Of a stretch of DNA of 64,000 bases, positions 50,536 through 59,194 are shown piece after piece. The position numbers and the translations under genes are program-made. Each line of letters opens with the position of its first letter. Position 1 is the stretch's first letter. The notes beneath the pieces were generated by a model that did not search any database, was not told where the DNA came from, and saw only the letters and a program-made list of their open reading frames with translations. The stretch is from Cryobacterium sp. SO2. GTDB taxonomy: Bacteria > Actinomycetota > Actinomycetes > Actinomycetales > Microbacteriaceae. The stretch lies in contig NZ_CP117849.1 of assembly GCF_026151165.2 (NCBI RefSeq), forward strand, positions 62,001 to 126,000, given 5' to 3'.

Positions 50536-52818
50536 TCAGTGCCCGCGCGTCGTGCGCTTGCCCGTGCTCGGGCGGGCGTCCCACAGCGCCTGGGTTGCCT
50601 TCTCGGCCGACGTGGCCGCGAGGCCGGACGGCGCGAAGATGCGCGACGGCACGGCGAGGTCTTCGTTGGTCGCGTTCGAGTGCGTGCGCCAGGCGTTCCA
50701 GGTGGCCTGGAGCGCGGTGAAGATCACGATGACCGCGAGTGTGACGAAGATGATCGACAGGATGCCCTGCACCATGGTGTTGCGCACAACGGCCTCCATC
50801 GCCTCCACCGAGGTGGCCGTGCCGAAGCTCGTCTCGCCGGCGGCCAGGGCCTTGCTGAACGCGGCGTTCTGGGCGAAGTAACCCACGGACGGCACGCTGG
50901 AGAAGATCTTCAGGATGGACGCCGTGATGGTGACGACGGCCGCGAAGGCCAGTGGCACCGCGACGATCCAGAGGTACTTGAACATGCCGCGCTTGGCGAC
51001 GATGGCCAGGCACACGGCCAGAGCGATCGCGGCGAGCAGCTGGTTGGCGATGCCGAACAGCGGGAACAGCGTGTTGATGCCGCCGAGCGGGTCGGTGACG
51101 CCCATTACGAGCACAGCGCCCCAGGCCAGCACCATGATGCCGGTGGTGAGCCAGGCGCCGGTGCGCCAGGAGGTGTCCTTGAACTTCGGGAAGAAGTTGC
51201 CCAGGCTGTCCTGCAGCATGAACCGGGCCACGCGGGTGCCGGCGTCCACTGCGGTGAGGATGAACAGCGCCTCGAACATGATCGCGAAGTGGTACCAGAA
51301 CGCCATCATGCCGCTGCCGCCGGCCACCTGCTGCATGATGTGCGCCAGGCCCACCGACAGGGTGGGCGCGCCGCCGGTGCGGGAGACGATGGAGGCTTCG
51401 CCGACGTCCTTGGCCGTCTGGATGAGCATCTGCGGGGTGAGGTTCACGCCGGTCAGGCCGAGGCTGTTGACGAAGGTGACCGCGCCCTCGACGGTGCCGC
51501 CGGTGAGGGCGGGCGAGGAGTTCATGGCGAAGTAGATGCCGCGGTCGATCGACAGGGCGGCCACGAGGGCCATGATCGCCACGAACGACTCCATCAGCAT
51601 GCCGCCGTAGCCGATGAACCGGGTCTGGCGTTCCTTCTCGATCAGCTTGGGCGTGGTGCCGGAGGCGATCAGGGCGTGGAAGCCGGAGAGGGCCCCGCAG
51701 GCGATGGTGACGAAGAGGAACGGGAAGAGCTGGCCGCTCACCACCGGGCCGGTGCCGCTGGTGGCGAATTCGCTCACCGCGGGAACCGTGATCTCGGGGC
51801 GCACGATGATGATCGCCAGGGCGAGCATGCCGATGGTGCCGATCTTCATGAAGGTGGAGAGGTAGTCGCGCGGGGCCAGCAGCAGCCAGACCGGCAGGAT
51901 CGCGGCCACGAAACCGTAGATGATGATGCCGATGGCCAGCGGCAGCTTGTCGATGTGGAACATCGCGGAGCCCCACTCGGTGCCGGCGATGGCGCCGCCG
52001 CCGACGATTGCGGCGATGAGCAGCACGAAGCCGATGATGGAGATCTCGGTGACCTTGCCCGGCCGGAAGAAGCGCAGGTAGCAGCCCATGAACAGGGCGA
52101 TCGGGATGGTCATGCCGACCGAGAAGACGCCCCAGGCGCTTTCGGCCAGGGCGTTGACCACGACGAGGGCGAGGATGGCCACGATGATCACCATGATCGT
52201 GAGGGTGGCGATGAGGGCGGCGGTGCCGCCGACCCGGCCGAGCTCGTCGCGGGCCATCTGGCCCAGCGAGCGGCCGCCGCGGCGCATCGAGAAGAACAGC
52301 ACCAGGTAGTCCTGCACGGCGCCGGCGAACACGACGCCCACGATGATCCAGATCGTGCCGGGCAGGTAGCCCATCTGGGCGGCGAGCACCGGGCCCACCA
52401 GGGGGCCGGCGCCGGCGATGGCGGCGAAGTGGTGGCCGAAGAGCACCCGGCGGTCGGTGGCGGCGTAGTCCTTGCCGTCGGCCTTGTACTCGGCGGGGGT
52501 CGCCCGGCGGTCATCCGGCCGGAGCAGGTGCTTCTGGATGTAGTTGGAGTAGAACCTGTAACCGATCAGGTAGGTGCAGATCGCGGCGAAGACGAACCAG
52601 ATGGCGTTCACGGTCTCGCCGCGCACCACGGCCAGCATCACCCAGCTCAGCCCGCCGAGCAGCGCGATGGCCACCCAGATGGCGATCTTCAGCGGCGTCC
52701 AGTGAGCCTCTTCGGCCTCGTGGATGGTGGGATCCAACGCCACGGGCGGCAGCGCCGGGTCCTGGGTCAGGTCTGGTTCGTCGATAGCGTCGTGCGGAAT
52801 GCTGGACGTGGCGCCCAT
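50536..52818 (-). CDS. cstA: CstA-family carbon starvation / pyruvate transporter
   Basis: Large membrane transporter of 760 residues with about 16-18 segments. Homologues CstA and BtsT import pyruvate and were first linked to peptide use in starvation. Hallmarks are FGHHFAAIAGAGPLVGPVLAAQMGY, VFAGAVQDYLVLFFSMRRGGRSLGQMARDELG, CGALSGFHALIASGTTPKLIEKE, RFIGYGGMLMESFVAIMALVAA and LFPLFGIANQLLAAIAL. ATG 52818 has GGGGAG six bases upstream; the longer frame to 53436 runs antisense to the deacetylase gene. It is followed by ybdD. A DosR-box-like palindrome and three GTAAC repeats (52867-52886) lie upstream and may be regulatory. Confidence 0.95.
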   Translation of the reverse strand: MGATSSIPHDAIDEPDLTQDPALPPVALDPTIHEAEEAHWTPLKIAIWVAIALLGGLSWVMLAVVRGETVNAIWFVFAAICTYLIGYRFYSNYIQKHLLRPDDRRATPAEYKADGKDYAATDRRVLFGHHFAAIAGAGPLVGPVLAAQMGYLPGTIWIIVGVVFAGAVQDYLVLFFSMRRGGRSLGQMARDELGRVGGTAALIATLTIMVIIVAILALVVVNALAESAWGVFSVGMTIPIALFMGCYLRFFRPGKVTEISIIGFVLLIAAIVGGGAIAGTEWGSAMFHIDKLPLAIGIIIYGFVAAILPVWLLLAPRDYLSTFMKIGTIGMLALAIIIVRPEITVPAVSEFATSGTGPVVSGQLFPFLFVTIACGALSGFHALIASGTTPKLIEKERQTRFIGYGGMLMESFVAIMALVAALSIDRGIYFAMNSSPALTGGTVEGAVTFVNSLGLTGVNLTPQMLIQTAKDVGEASIVSRTGGAPTLSVGLAHIMQQVAGGSGMMAFWYHFAIMFEALFILTAVDAGTRVARFMLQDSLGNFFPKFKDTSWRTGAWLTTGIMVLAWGAVLVMGVTDPLGGINTLFPLFGIANQLLAAIALAVCLAIVAKRGMFKYLWIVAVPLAFAAVVTITASILKIFSSVPSVGYFAQNAAFSKALAAGETSFGTATSVEAMEAVVRNTMVQGILSIIFVTLAVIVIFTALQATWNAWRTHSNATNEDLAVPSRIFAPSGLAATSAEKATQALWDARPSTGKRTTRGH

Positions 52819-52905
52819 TGGTACTCCCCTTTGAGATACACAGTGAAACTCACAGCAGTTTGCCGGGTAACTACGTAACGGTAACAGCCGAGAACTTCTC
52901 AGGCG

Positions 52906-52919
52906 GGGCCTTAGGTCCC
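52906..52919. promoter_or_regulatory. DosR-box-like imperfect palindrome upstream of cstA
   Basis: GGGCCTTAGGTCCC keeps the GGG...GTCCC frame and spacing of the boxes at 21266 and 25800 with changes in the inner positions. It lies about 88-101 bp upstream of the cstA start, between that gene and the end of the deacetylase gene. Confidence 0.3.
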
Positions 52920-52955
52920 GCGCGTGTCGCCCGGACGGCTCCGCACCGGCCCCGC

Positions 52956-53819
52956 TCAGGGGTGCGCGGCGCTCGTGAACACGTCGTTGAGGGTCACCGT
53001 GGTCAGGCCCCGATCGTGCAGCAGGCCGCGCAGTTGCGGGAACACGTTCGTCACCGGTTCGAAGTTGAGGTGCCCGATTACGATGTGCTGGGGCAGGAAC
53101 CAAGTGGTCGCGAAATCCACCACCTGTTGCTCGGTGATGAGCCCTGAGTCGGACAGCGAGCCGTACCAGGTGGTGGGCGCGGAGTAGCCGAGATCGGCGG
53201 CCAGCGCATCCACCCTGTCGTCGTGCACCCCGAACGGCGGCCGGAAGTACGGGCGGGCATCCGTGCCGAAGGTGTCGGTGATGAAGTCGTGGTTGCGGCT
53301 GAGCTCGCCGGTGATGTCGGCGTCGGCCAGGGTGCTGAGGTCTGGATGCGACCAGGTGTGGTTGCCGAGCTGGATCTGGCCGGTCTGCACGAGCGGGCGC
53401 AGCTGGTCGGCGTTGTCGGTCCAGGCGTCGTAACAACCGGTGACGAAAAAGGTGAGCCGGATGCCCGTCTCGGCCGCGAAGCGGATGTACCGGGCCACCA
53501 CCTCACTGTTCGAGCCGTCGTCCACGGTCCAGGCGAGCAGGGCGCCCTCGCCCGGCAACCCGGAGAGGGTGCCGGCCGGCACCGGAACCCGCACGAGGTT
53601 CGGCGCCGGCTGGAGCGCCGGCACCGGCGGTGGCGGAGTGCCCGGCAGCGGCCGGGGGAGTGCGCTGGGAATGGAGGTCGTGACGGCGGCCCGGGTGGCC
53701 GGCGTCGGGGTCTTCGGTGCCGCGGCCGCGCAGCCGGCCAGGGCGAGGGAGAGGCCGAGGGAGGCGAGCATGGTGCGCCGGGTGAGGGCGCCGGGGCCGG
53801 TGGCCGGGTCCTGTCGCAC
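52956..53819 (-). CDS. Polysaccharide deacetylase (NodB domain) lipoprotein
   Basis: Cell-surface N-deacetylase of 287 residues. A lipoprotein signal with twin-arginine-like TRRTMLASLGLSLALAGC (Cys30) is followed by a Pro/Thr-rich linker (about 33-75) and a NodB domain. Motif 1 is WTVDDGSNS with the catalytic Asp pair, motif 2 is GNHTWSHPDL (zinc HxxxH), and motif 3 is YFRPPFGVHDDRVD. The late motif includes HIVIGHLNFEP. Substrates could be peptidoglycan, chitin-type or teichuronic polymers. GTG 53819 has GGAGG six bases upstream and gives a proper export signal. It diverges from glyQS. Confidence 0.88.
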   Translation of the reverse strand: MRQDPATGPGALTRRTMLASLGLSLALAGCAAAAPKTPTPATRAAVTTSIPSALPRPLPGTPPPPVPALQPAPNLVRVPVPAGTLSGLPGEGALLAWTVDDGSNSEVVARYIRFAAETGIRLTFFVTGCYDAWTDNADQLRPLVQTGQIQLGNHTWSHPDLSTLADADITGELSRNHDFITDTFGTDARPYFRPPFGVHDDRVDALAADLGYSAPTTWYGSLSDSGLITEQQVVDFATTWFLPQHIVIGHLNFEPVTNVFPQLRGLLHDRGLTTVTLNDVFTSAAHP

Positions 53820-54035
53820 GCGGACCTCCCCCCAGAGCCGGTCGATGGAGCTGATGGAACAGCGGAACGAGCGGGCCGAGCGGAGTGCGAGTCGACCGAC
53901 TCGAAGATAGCGCCGCCGGCAGCGACGGGCAACGCCCGTAAGCGGGGGACGTGCCCGCGTCGCTAAAATGGACGAATCCGTACCCGGGCGCTCGTTCCGG
54001 TGTTTTGACCATCCTTTTGGACCATTGGAGCCACC

Positions 54036-55421
54036 GTGGCCGCACTTTCCCGTCTTGATTCCGTCATCGCCCTCGCCCGCCACCGCGGCTTCGTCTTCCA
54101 GGCCGGTGAGATCTACGGCGGTAGCCGGTCAGCCTGGGACTACGGGCCCCTCGGTGTGGAGCTCAAGGAGAACATCAAGAAGCAGTGGTGGCGTTTCATG
54201 GTCACCAGCCGCGACGACGTCGTGGGCCTGGACTCCTCCGTCATCCTGCCGCGCAAGGTCTGGGAGGCCTCCGGCCACGTCGAGGTCTTCTCCGACCCGC
54301 TGGTGGAGTGCACCAGCTGCCACAAGCGTTTCCGCGAGGACCACCTGGTGGAGGAATTCGAAGAGAAGAAGGGCCGCCCGCCCGAGGGCGGCATCGACGG
54401 CATCGCCTGCCCCAACTGCGGCAACCGGCACACCTGGACCGAACCGCGCGCCTTCTCCGGCCTGCTCAAGACCTTCCTTGGCCCGGTCGACGAAGAGGCC
54501 GGCATGGTCTACCTGCGCCCCGAGACCGCGCAGGGCATCTTCGTGAACTTCGCCAACGTGCTGCAGGCCGCGCGCATGAAGCCCCCGTTCGGCATCGGCC
54601 AGATCGGCAAGAGCTTCCGCAACGAGATCACCCCCGGAAACTTCATCTTCCGCACCCGCGAGTTCGAGCAGATGGAGATGGAATTCTTCGTCGAGCCCGG
54701 CACCGACGAGGAGTGGCACCAGTACTGGATCGACCAGCGGATGGGCTGGTACACCGGCCTCGGCATCAACCCGGAGAACCTGCGCCTGTTCGAACACGCT
54801 CAGGAGAAGCTCTCGCACTACTCCAAGCGCACCGTCGACATCGAGTACCGCTTCGGCTTCTCCGGCAGCGAGTTCGGCGAGCTCGAAGGTGTGGCCAACC
54901 GCACCGACTTCGACCTCAAGACGCACTCCGAGGCCTCCGGCAAGGACCTCTCCTACTTCGACCAGACCAAGAACGAACGCTGGATCCCGTACGTGATCGA
55001 GCCCGCGGCCGGTCTCACCCGCTCGCTGATGGCGTTCCTGGTGGATGCCTACCACGAGGAGGAAGTGCCCAACGCGAAGGGCGGCGTCGACAAGCGCACA
55101 GTGCTCAAGCTCGACCCGCGCCTGGCCCCGATCAAGGCCGCCGTGCTGCCGCTCAGCCGCAACGAGGCCCTGTCGCCGATGGCGCGCTCGCTCGCCGCGC
55201 GCCTGCGCGAATCGTGGAACGTGGACTTCGACGACGCCGGCGCCATCGGCCGCCGGTACCGCCGCCAGGACGAGATCGGCACCCCGTACTGCATCACGGT
55301 GGACTTCGACTCGCTCGAGGATCAGGCCGTCACCGTGCGTGACCGCGACACCATGGCGCAGGAGCGCGTGCCCCTGGCCGAGCTCGACGCCTACCTGGCC
55401 GTGCGCCTGCGCGGAGCGTAA
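54036..55421 (+). CDS. glyQS: Glycyl-tRNA synthetase, dimeric type
   Basis: Charges tRNA-Gly. The 461-residue class II synthetase is the single-chain bacterial/eukaryotic type, not the E. coli two-subunit form. Motifs include the start LARHRGFVFQAGEIYGGSRS, DYGPLGVELKENIK, the zinc-like CTSCHKRFREDH and CPNCGNRH pairs, LRPETAQGIFVNFANVL, GKSFRNEITPGNFIFRTREF (motif 2) and VIEPAAGLTRSLMAFL (motif 3). GTG 54036 has GGAG six bases upstream. A TAAAAT at 53964-53969 could be its -10 box. It ends in a strong hairpin shared with the convergent dehydrogenase gene. Confidence 0.96.
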   Translation: MAALSRLDSVIALARHRGFVFQAGEIYGGSRSAWDYGPLGVELKENIKKQWWRFMVTSRDDVVGLDSSVILPRKVWEASGHVEVFSDPLVECTSCHKRFREDHLVEEFEEKKGRPPEGGIDGIACPNCGNRHTWTEPRAFSGLLKTFLGPVDEEAGMVYLRPETAQGIFVNFANVLQAARMKPPFGIGQIGKSFRNEITPGNFIFRTREFEQMEMEFFVEPGTDEEWHQYWIDQRMGWYTGLGINPENLRLFEHAQEKLSHYSKRTVDIEYRFGFSGSEFGELEGVANRTDFDLKTHSEASGKDLSYFDQTKNERWIPYVIEPAAGLTRSLMAFLVDAYHEEEVPNAKGGVDKRTVLKLDPRLAPIKAAVLPLSRNEALSPMARSLAARLRESWNVDFDDAGAIGRRYRRQDEIGTPYCITVDFDSLEDQAVTVRDRDTMAQERVPLAELDAYLAVRLRGA

Positions 55422-55438
55422 CCCGCCCCGCCACCTCC

Positions 55439-55477
55439 GGCGCCTGACCCGCTGGCACGTCGCGCGGGTCAGGCGCC
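55439..55477. terminator. Bidirectional hairpin between glyQS and the alcohol dehydrogenase gene
   Basis: GGCGCCTGACCCG (55439-55451) pairs perfectly with CGGGTCAGGCGCC (55465-55477) around a 13-base loop. It includes the stop codon of the minus-strand gene (55469-55471). There is no T-run. Confidence 0.65.
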
Positions 55478-56533
55478 GTTGTGCTGGGTGGGCAGGGTCA
55501 GGTCGATCAGGGTCACGCCGGCCGCGGGCTGGGGTGCCGACATCGCGGCCAGCGCCGCCGGGGCATCCGCCAGCGGGATGCGGGCAGCGATCAGGTCTTG
55601 TGGGCGCAGCCGGCCGCTCGCCACGAGCGCCATCAGCTCGGGGTAGTCGCTCGCGGGCATGCCGTGGCTGCCGAGCACCGCCAACTCGCGGCCGATCACC
55701 AGGCCCAGCGGCAGCCGCGGGTCCTCGGCGAGCAGACCGATCTGCACGTGCCGGCCCCGGGTGGCCAGCGAGCGGATGGCGATGCCCACGGTGTTCTCCC
55801 GGCCGAGGGCCTCGACCGACACCTGGGCGCCGCCGGCGGAGAGCAGGCGCACCTTCTCCACGACCTCGGCGTCGGTGAGGCCGCTGGAGTTGACCGTGTA
55901 GGTGGCGCCGGCGCGGGCCGCGGCGGCGAGGGCGTCCACGCTGATGTCCACGGCGATGACCCGGGCTCCCAGGGCCTGGCCGATCATCACGGCGGACAGC
56001 CCCACTCCGCCGCAGCCGATCACCACGAGGGTTTCGCCGGCCACGAGCTTCGCCTGGTGCACGAGCCCACGGTACGAGGTGGCGAACCGGCAGCCGAGCA
56101 GCGCCGCGGCGCCCGCGTCGAGGTCGTCCGGCACCGGGATGAGGTTGACGTCGGCGTTGTGCAGCGCCACCCGCTCGGCGTAGGAGCCCCAGTGGGTGAA
56201 GCCGGGCTGGGTCTGGTTGCGGCAGACCTGGGCGTTGCCGGCGTCGCACTCCGGGCAGTCGCCGCAGGCGCAGACGAACGGCACGGTGACCCGCTGGCCC
56301 ACCGTGAACCGGGTGACCAGGGGGCCGGCGGTCTCGATCACACCGACGAGTTCGTGGCCGGGAACGTGCGGCAGGGTGATGCCGTCGTCGTGGCCCAGCC
56401 AGCCGTGCCAGTCGCTGCGGCAGAGTCCGGTGGCCTCCACCCGCACCACCACGCCGGCGGCGCTGGGCTCGGGGTCGGCCACCTCCCTCAGCTCGGGCAG
56501 ACTGCCGAACGCGTCGAACCAGACCGCCTGCAC
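55469..56533 (-). CDS. Zinc-dependent alcohol dehydrogenase family protein
   Basis: NAD(P)-dependent dehydrogenase of 354 residues. Catalytic zinc ligands are Cys38 (GLCRSDWHGW), His60 and Glu61 (PGHELVG). The structural zinc site is CACGDCPECDAGNAQVC. The Rossmann motif is VVIGCGGVGLSAVMIGQALG. It resembles the AdhP/formaldehyde-dehydrogenase-like branch, but the substrate is unknown. GTG 56533 begins 1 bp after the hemA stop, so it is in an operon with hemA although a link to haem synthesis is not evident. Its stop lies in a hairpin shared with glyQS. Confidence 0.9.
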   Translation of the reverse strand: MQAVWFDAFGSLPELREVADPEPSAAGVVVRVEATGLCRSDWHGWLGHDDGITLPHVPGHELVGVIETAGPLVTRFTVGQRVTVPFVCACGDCPECDAGNAQVCRNQTQPGFTHWGSYAERVALHNADVNLIPVPDDLDAGAAALLGCRFATSYRGLVHQAKLVAGETLVVIGCGGVGLSAVMIGQALGARVIAVDISVDALAAAARAGATYTVNSSGLTDAEVVEKVRLLSAGGAQVSVEALGRENTVGIAIRSLATRGRHVQIGLLAEDPRLPLGLVIGRELAVLGSHGMPASDYPELMALVASGRLRPQDLIAARIPLADAPAALAAMSAPQPAAGVTLIDLTLPTQHNGA

Positions 56534-56534
56534 G

Positions 56535-57926
56535 TCAGGAGGCCGCGTCGGCCGCGCCGGGCAGTTCGACGGCCGCGGTTGCCTCCGGCAGGGTCACGTC
56601 GATGCCGAAGAGGGCGTCGAGCCCGCCGAGGAACGCGGCCTGCTCGCCGGCCCTGGCCAGCTCGCGGGAGCGCACCATGGGCGTGTGCAGGAGTACCCCG
56701 GTGAGGTGGCGCAGGGCCGCCTCGGTCTGTTCGCTGTTGTCACCGCGGGCGTGCGCCCGCTCGATCTCGGCGTCGAGGATGTCGAAGACGTAGGAGCGCA
56801 GCGCCACGACGGCGGGGGCCAGGCTCTGCTCCTCGGCCACGGCGGAGAACTTCTTGGCAGCCCGGCCCACGAGCTTGCGGGCCTCGCTCGTGGCGTTGAG
56901 CTGCTCGAGCGGAGCGTGGATGCGGATGGTCTCGAGGTCGAGCAGCTCGACGCCGGGCACCTCGCTCACGTCCGGGTCGACGTTGCGCGGCAGGCCGAGG
57001 TCGATGACCAGCTGACGTGCGGTCTCGGTCTCGCCCATCGGGCAGGAGCGCAGGCCGGTCGCATCGGCGGCGGGGTGCACGGCGGGCGCCGCGGCGGCCT
57101 TTCCGGCGGCTACGAGCGCGCGGCCCGCGGTGAGGATGCTCGCGTCGATGACGTGGTGCTCCACGGTGGTGCAGGTGAGGATCAGGTCGGCCAGCGCGGT
57201 CTCGGTGGCCAGGGCGCCGGCATCCGTCGGCACGGCCGCGATGTCGTGCGCGGTGGCGAACTTCACGGCCCGGCCGGACGGCGAGTACACCCGCACGTCG
57301 GTGACGCCGAGGTCGCGGAGGGCGGCCAGCGAGGCGCCGGCGTACCGGCCGGTGCCCACCAGCAGCACCCGGGTGTGCGCCCAGTCGGTGACCCGGCTCT
57401 CGGCGAGTTCGAGCGACAGGCGCACGAGCGAGCGCCCGGCGGCGCCGATGCCGGTGCGGTTCTTCACCCCGCGGGAGGTCTGCGAGGCCCGCTGGAACAG
57501 GCGCTCCAGCTCGGGGCTGGTGGTGCCCTGGGCGCGGGCCTCCTCGAGTGAGCGGCGCACCTGGCCGGCGATCTCGCCCTCGCCGACAACGACGGATTCC
57601 AGTCCGCTGGTGACAGCGAAGAGGTGCTCGGCGACGCCGTTGCCGTGCACGAGGTCGAGGGTGTCGCGCAGCAGGTCGGCGCTCACGCCGGTGCTCACGC
57701 TCACGGCCTCGATGGCGGCATAGACGGCGGGGAGCGGGGACACGCCGAACGGTTCGTCAAGGTCGAGGTAGGCCTCGAAACGGTTGCAGGTCGCCACGAC
57801 CACGGCTCCGCTGAGGGCATCGTGCCCGGAGAGCATGCCGCCGGCTGCGGCGTCCGCGCCGACAGAGAGCTTTTCGAGCACGTCGAAGCTGGAGTTCTTG
57901 TGGTTCGCGGACAGACAAATCAACAC
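56535..57926 (-). CDS. hemA: Glutamyl-tRNA reductase
   Basis: Committed step of C5 tetrapyrrole synthesis: reduces glutamyl-tRNA to glutamate-1-semialdehyde. The 463-residue protein has the catalytic Cys47 in VVATCNRFEAY, VTSGLESVVVGEGEIAGQV, KNRTGIGAAGRSLVRLSLELAE, the NADPH domain VLLVGTGRYAGASLAALRD and DLGLPRNVDPDV. The NADPH-domain glycine motif reads GTGRYAG rather than GAGEMG, a feature of actinobacterial forms as far as I recall. GTG 57926 is the start. It diverges from hemE across 68 bp, so a shared promoter region controls the haem genes. Confidence 0.95.
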   Translation of the reverse strand: MLICLSANHKNSSFDVLEKLSVGADAAAGGMLSGHDALSGAVVVATCNRFEAYLDLDEPFGVSPLPAVYAAIEAVSVSTGVSADLLRDTLDLVHGNGVAEHLFAVTSGLESVVVGEGEIAGQVRRSLEEARAQGTTSPELERLFQRASQTSRGVKNRTGIGAAGRSLVRLSLELAESRVTDWAHTRVLLVGTGRYAGASLAALRDLGVTDVRVYSPSGRAVKFATAHDIAAVPTDAGALATETALADLILTCTTVEHHVIDASILTAGRALVAAGKAAAAPAVHPAADATGLRSCPMGETETARQLVIDLGLPRNVDPDVSEVPGVELLDLETIRIHAPLEQLNATSEARKLVGRAAKKFSAVAEEQSLAPAVVALRSYVFDILDAEIERAHARGDNSEQTEAALRHLTGVLLHTPMVRSRELARAGEQAAFLGGLDALFGIDVTLPEATAAVELPGAADAAS

Positions 57927-57994
57927 CGCTTGATTCTACGTTGTGTAGCAGTGCGGCCAGGAATCGATCTGGTCTCGCATTTAGGAGAGAATTG

Positions 57995-59146
57995 ATGGTG
58001 ATGAACCTCGACGAGTTCCACCCACTTTCCGCCGGACGCACCTCCGACTCACGCCTCATCAGGGCCTACCAGGGCACACGCCCCGCCGTGACCCCGGTCT
58101 GGTTCATGCGCCAGGCGGGCCGGTCACTGCCCGAATACCGCGAGTTGCGCGTGGGCACCCGGATGCTCGACGCCTGCCTCGACCCCGGCATGGCCAGCGA
58201 GATCACCCTGCAGCCCATCCGCCGGCACGGCGTGGATGCCGGCATCCTGTTCAGCGACATCGTCGTTCCGCTGAAGCTCGTGGGCGTCGACGTGGAGATC
58301 GTGGCGGGCAAGGGCCCGGTGCTCTCCCAGGCTGTGCGCACGGCCGCGGATGTCGAACGCCTCATCGCGCTGGACCCCGCCGTGCTCGACACCGCGCTCG
58401 CACCTATCCGGGAGGCCGTGGCCCTCACTGTCGCCGAGCTGGGCTCGACCCCGCTGATCGGTTTCGCCGGGGCGCCGTTCACCCTGGCCGCGTACATCGT
58501 CGAGGGCGGTCCGTCCAAGGACCACATCCATGCCCGCACGCTCATGCACTCGGACCCGGACGCCTGGGCGGCGCTGATGGCCTGGACCGCCGAGGTCACC
58601 GGCCGGTTCCTGCGCGCCCAGGTGCTCGCCGGCGCGAGCGCCGCGCAGCTGTTCGATTCCTGGGCCGGTGCGCTCTCGCTCGACGACTACAGCCGTTTCG
58701 TCGCCCCGGCGTCTACCGCCGCGATCGCGCATGTGCGCGACCTCACCTATGCGGAGCCCGTCGATGACGAGGCCGCCAACCCCGAGTCGATCCGCCGCAA
58801 CGTGCCCGTTGTGCACTTCGGCGTGGGCACCGGCGAACTGCTCAAGGCCATGCACGGCATCGGCGCCGACGTGGTGGGCGTGGACTACCGGGTTCCGCTC
58901 GACGAGGCCAGCCGTCGCCTGGGTGGGGTGGTGCCCGTGCAGGGCAACATCGACCCGGCCCTGCTCAACGCCCCCTGGCCGGTTCTCGAGGCGCATGTCC
59001 TCGACGTTCTCGAGCGCGGCCGCACCGCGCCGGCACACGTGCTCAACCTCGGCCACGGCGTCCCGCCGGAAACGAACCCCGACGTGCTCACCCGGTTGGT
59101 CGAGTTCGTGCACGAAACCAGCTCAACCCCCTCGCTCGCGCTCTAG
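57995..59146 (+). CDS. hemE: Uroporphyrinogen decarboxylase
   Basis: Decarboxylates uroporphyrinogen III to coproporphyrinogen III. The 383-residue barrel enzyme has the invariant VWFMRQAGRSLPEYRELR near residue 35, ILFSDIVVPLKLVGVDVEI, GFAGAPFTLAAYIVEGG, LFDSWAGALSLDDY, HFGVGTGELLKAM, VVGVDYRVPLDEA, VQGNIDPALL and HVLNLGHGVPPETNPD. ATG 57995 follows AGGAGAGA; two later start codons (57998, 58001) are in frame and cannot be excluded. hemG follows 48 bp later on the same strand. Confidence 0.96.
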   Translation: MVMNLDEFHPLSAGRTSDSRLIRAYQGTRPAVTPVWFMRQAGRSLPEYRELRVGTRMLDACLDPGMASEITLQPIRRHGVDAGILFSDIVVPLKLVGVDVEIVAGKGPVLSQAVRTAADVERLIALDPAVLDTALAPIREAVALTVAELGSTPLIGFAGAPFTLAAYIVEGGPSKDHIHARTLMHSDPDAWAALMAWTAEVTGRFLRAQVLAGASAAQLFDSWAGALSLDDYSRFVAPASTAAIAHVRDLTYAEPVDDEAANPESIRRNVPVVHFGVGTGELLKAMHGIGADVVGVDYRVPLDEASRRLGGVVPVQGNIDPALLNAPWPVLEAHVLDVLERGRTAPAHVLNLGHGVPPETNPDVLTRLVEFVHETSSTPSLAL

Positions 59147-59194
59147 CGCGACGTCAGCCCGGCGGCACGTGTCGCCCGGGCGGAAGGCACGGTC

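Noticed and set aside
53820..54035. A T-box or other riboswitch leader before the glycyl-tRNA synthetase gene
   Set aside because: I found no T-box consensus or specifier loop, and the leader is short. A plain promoter with a TAAAAT box explains it.
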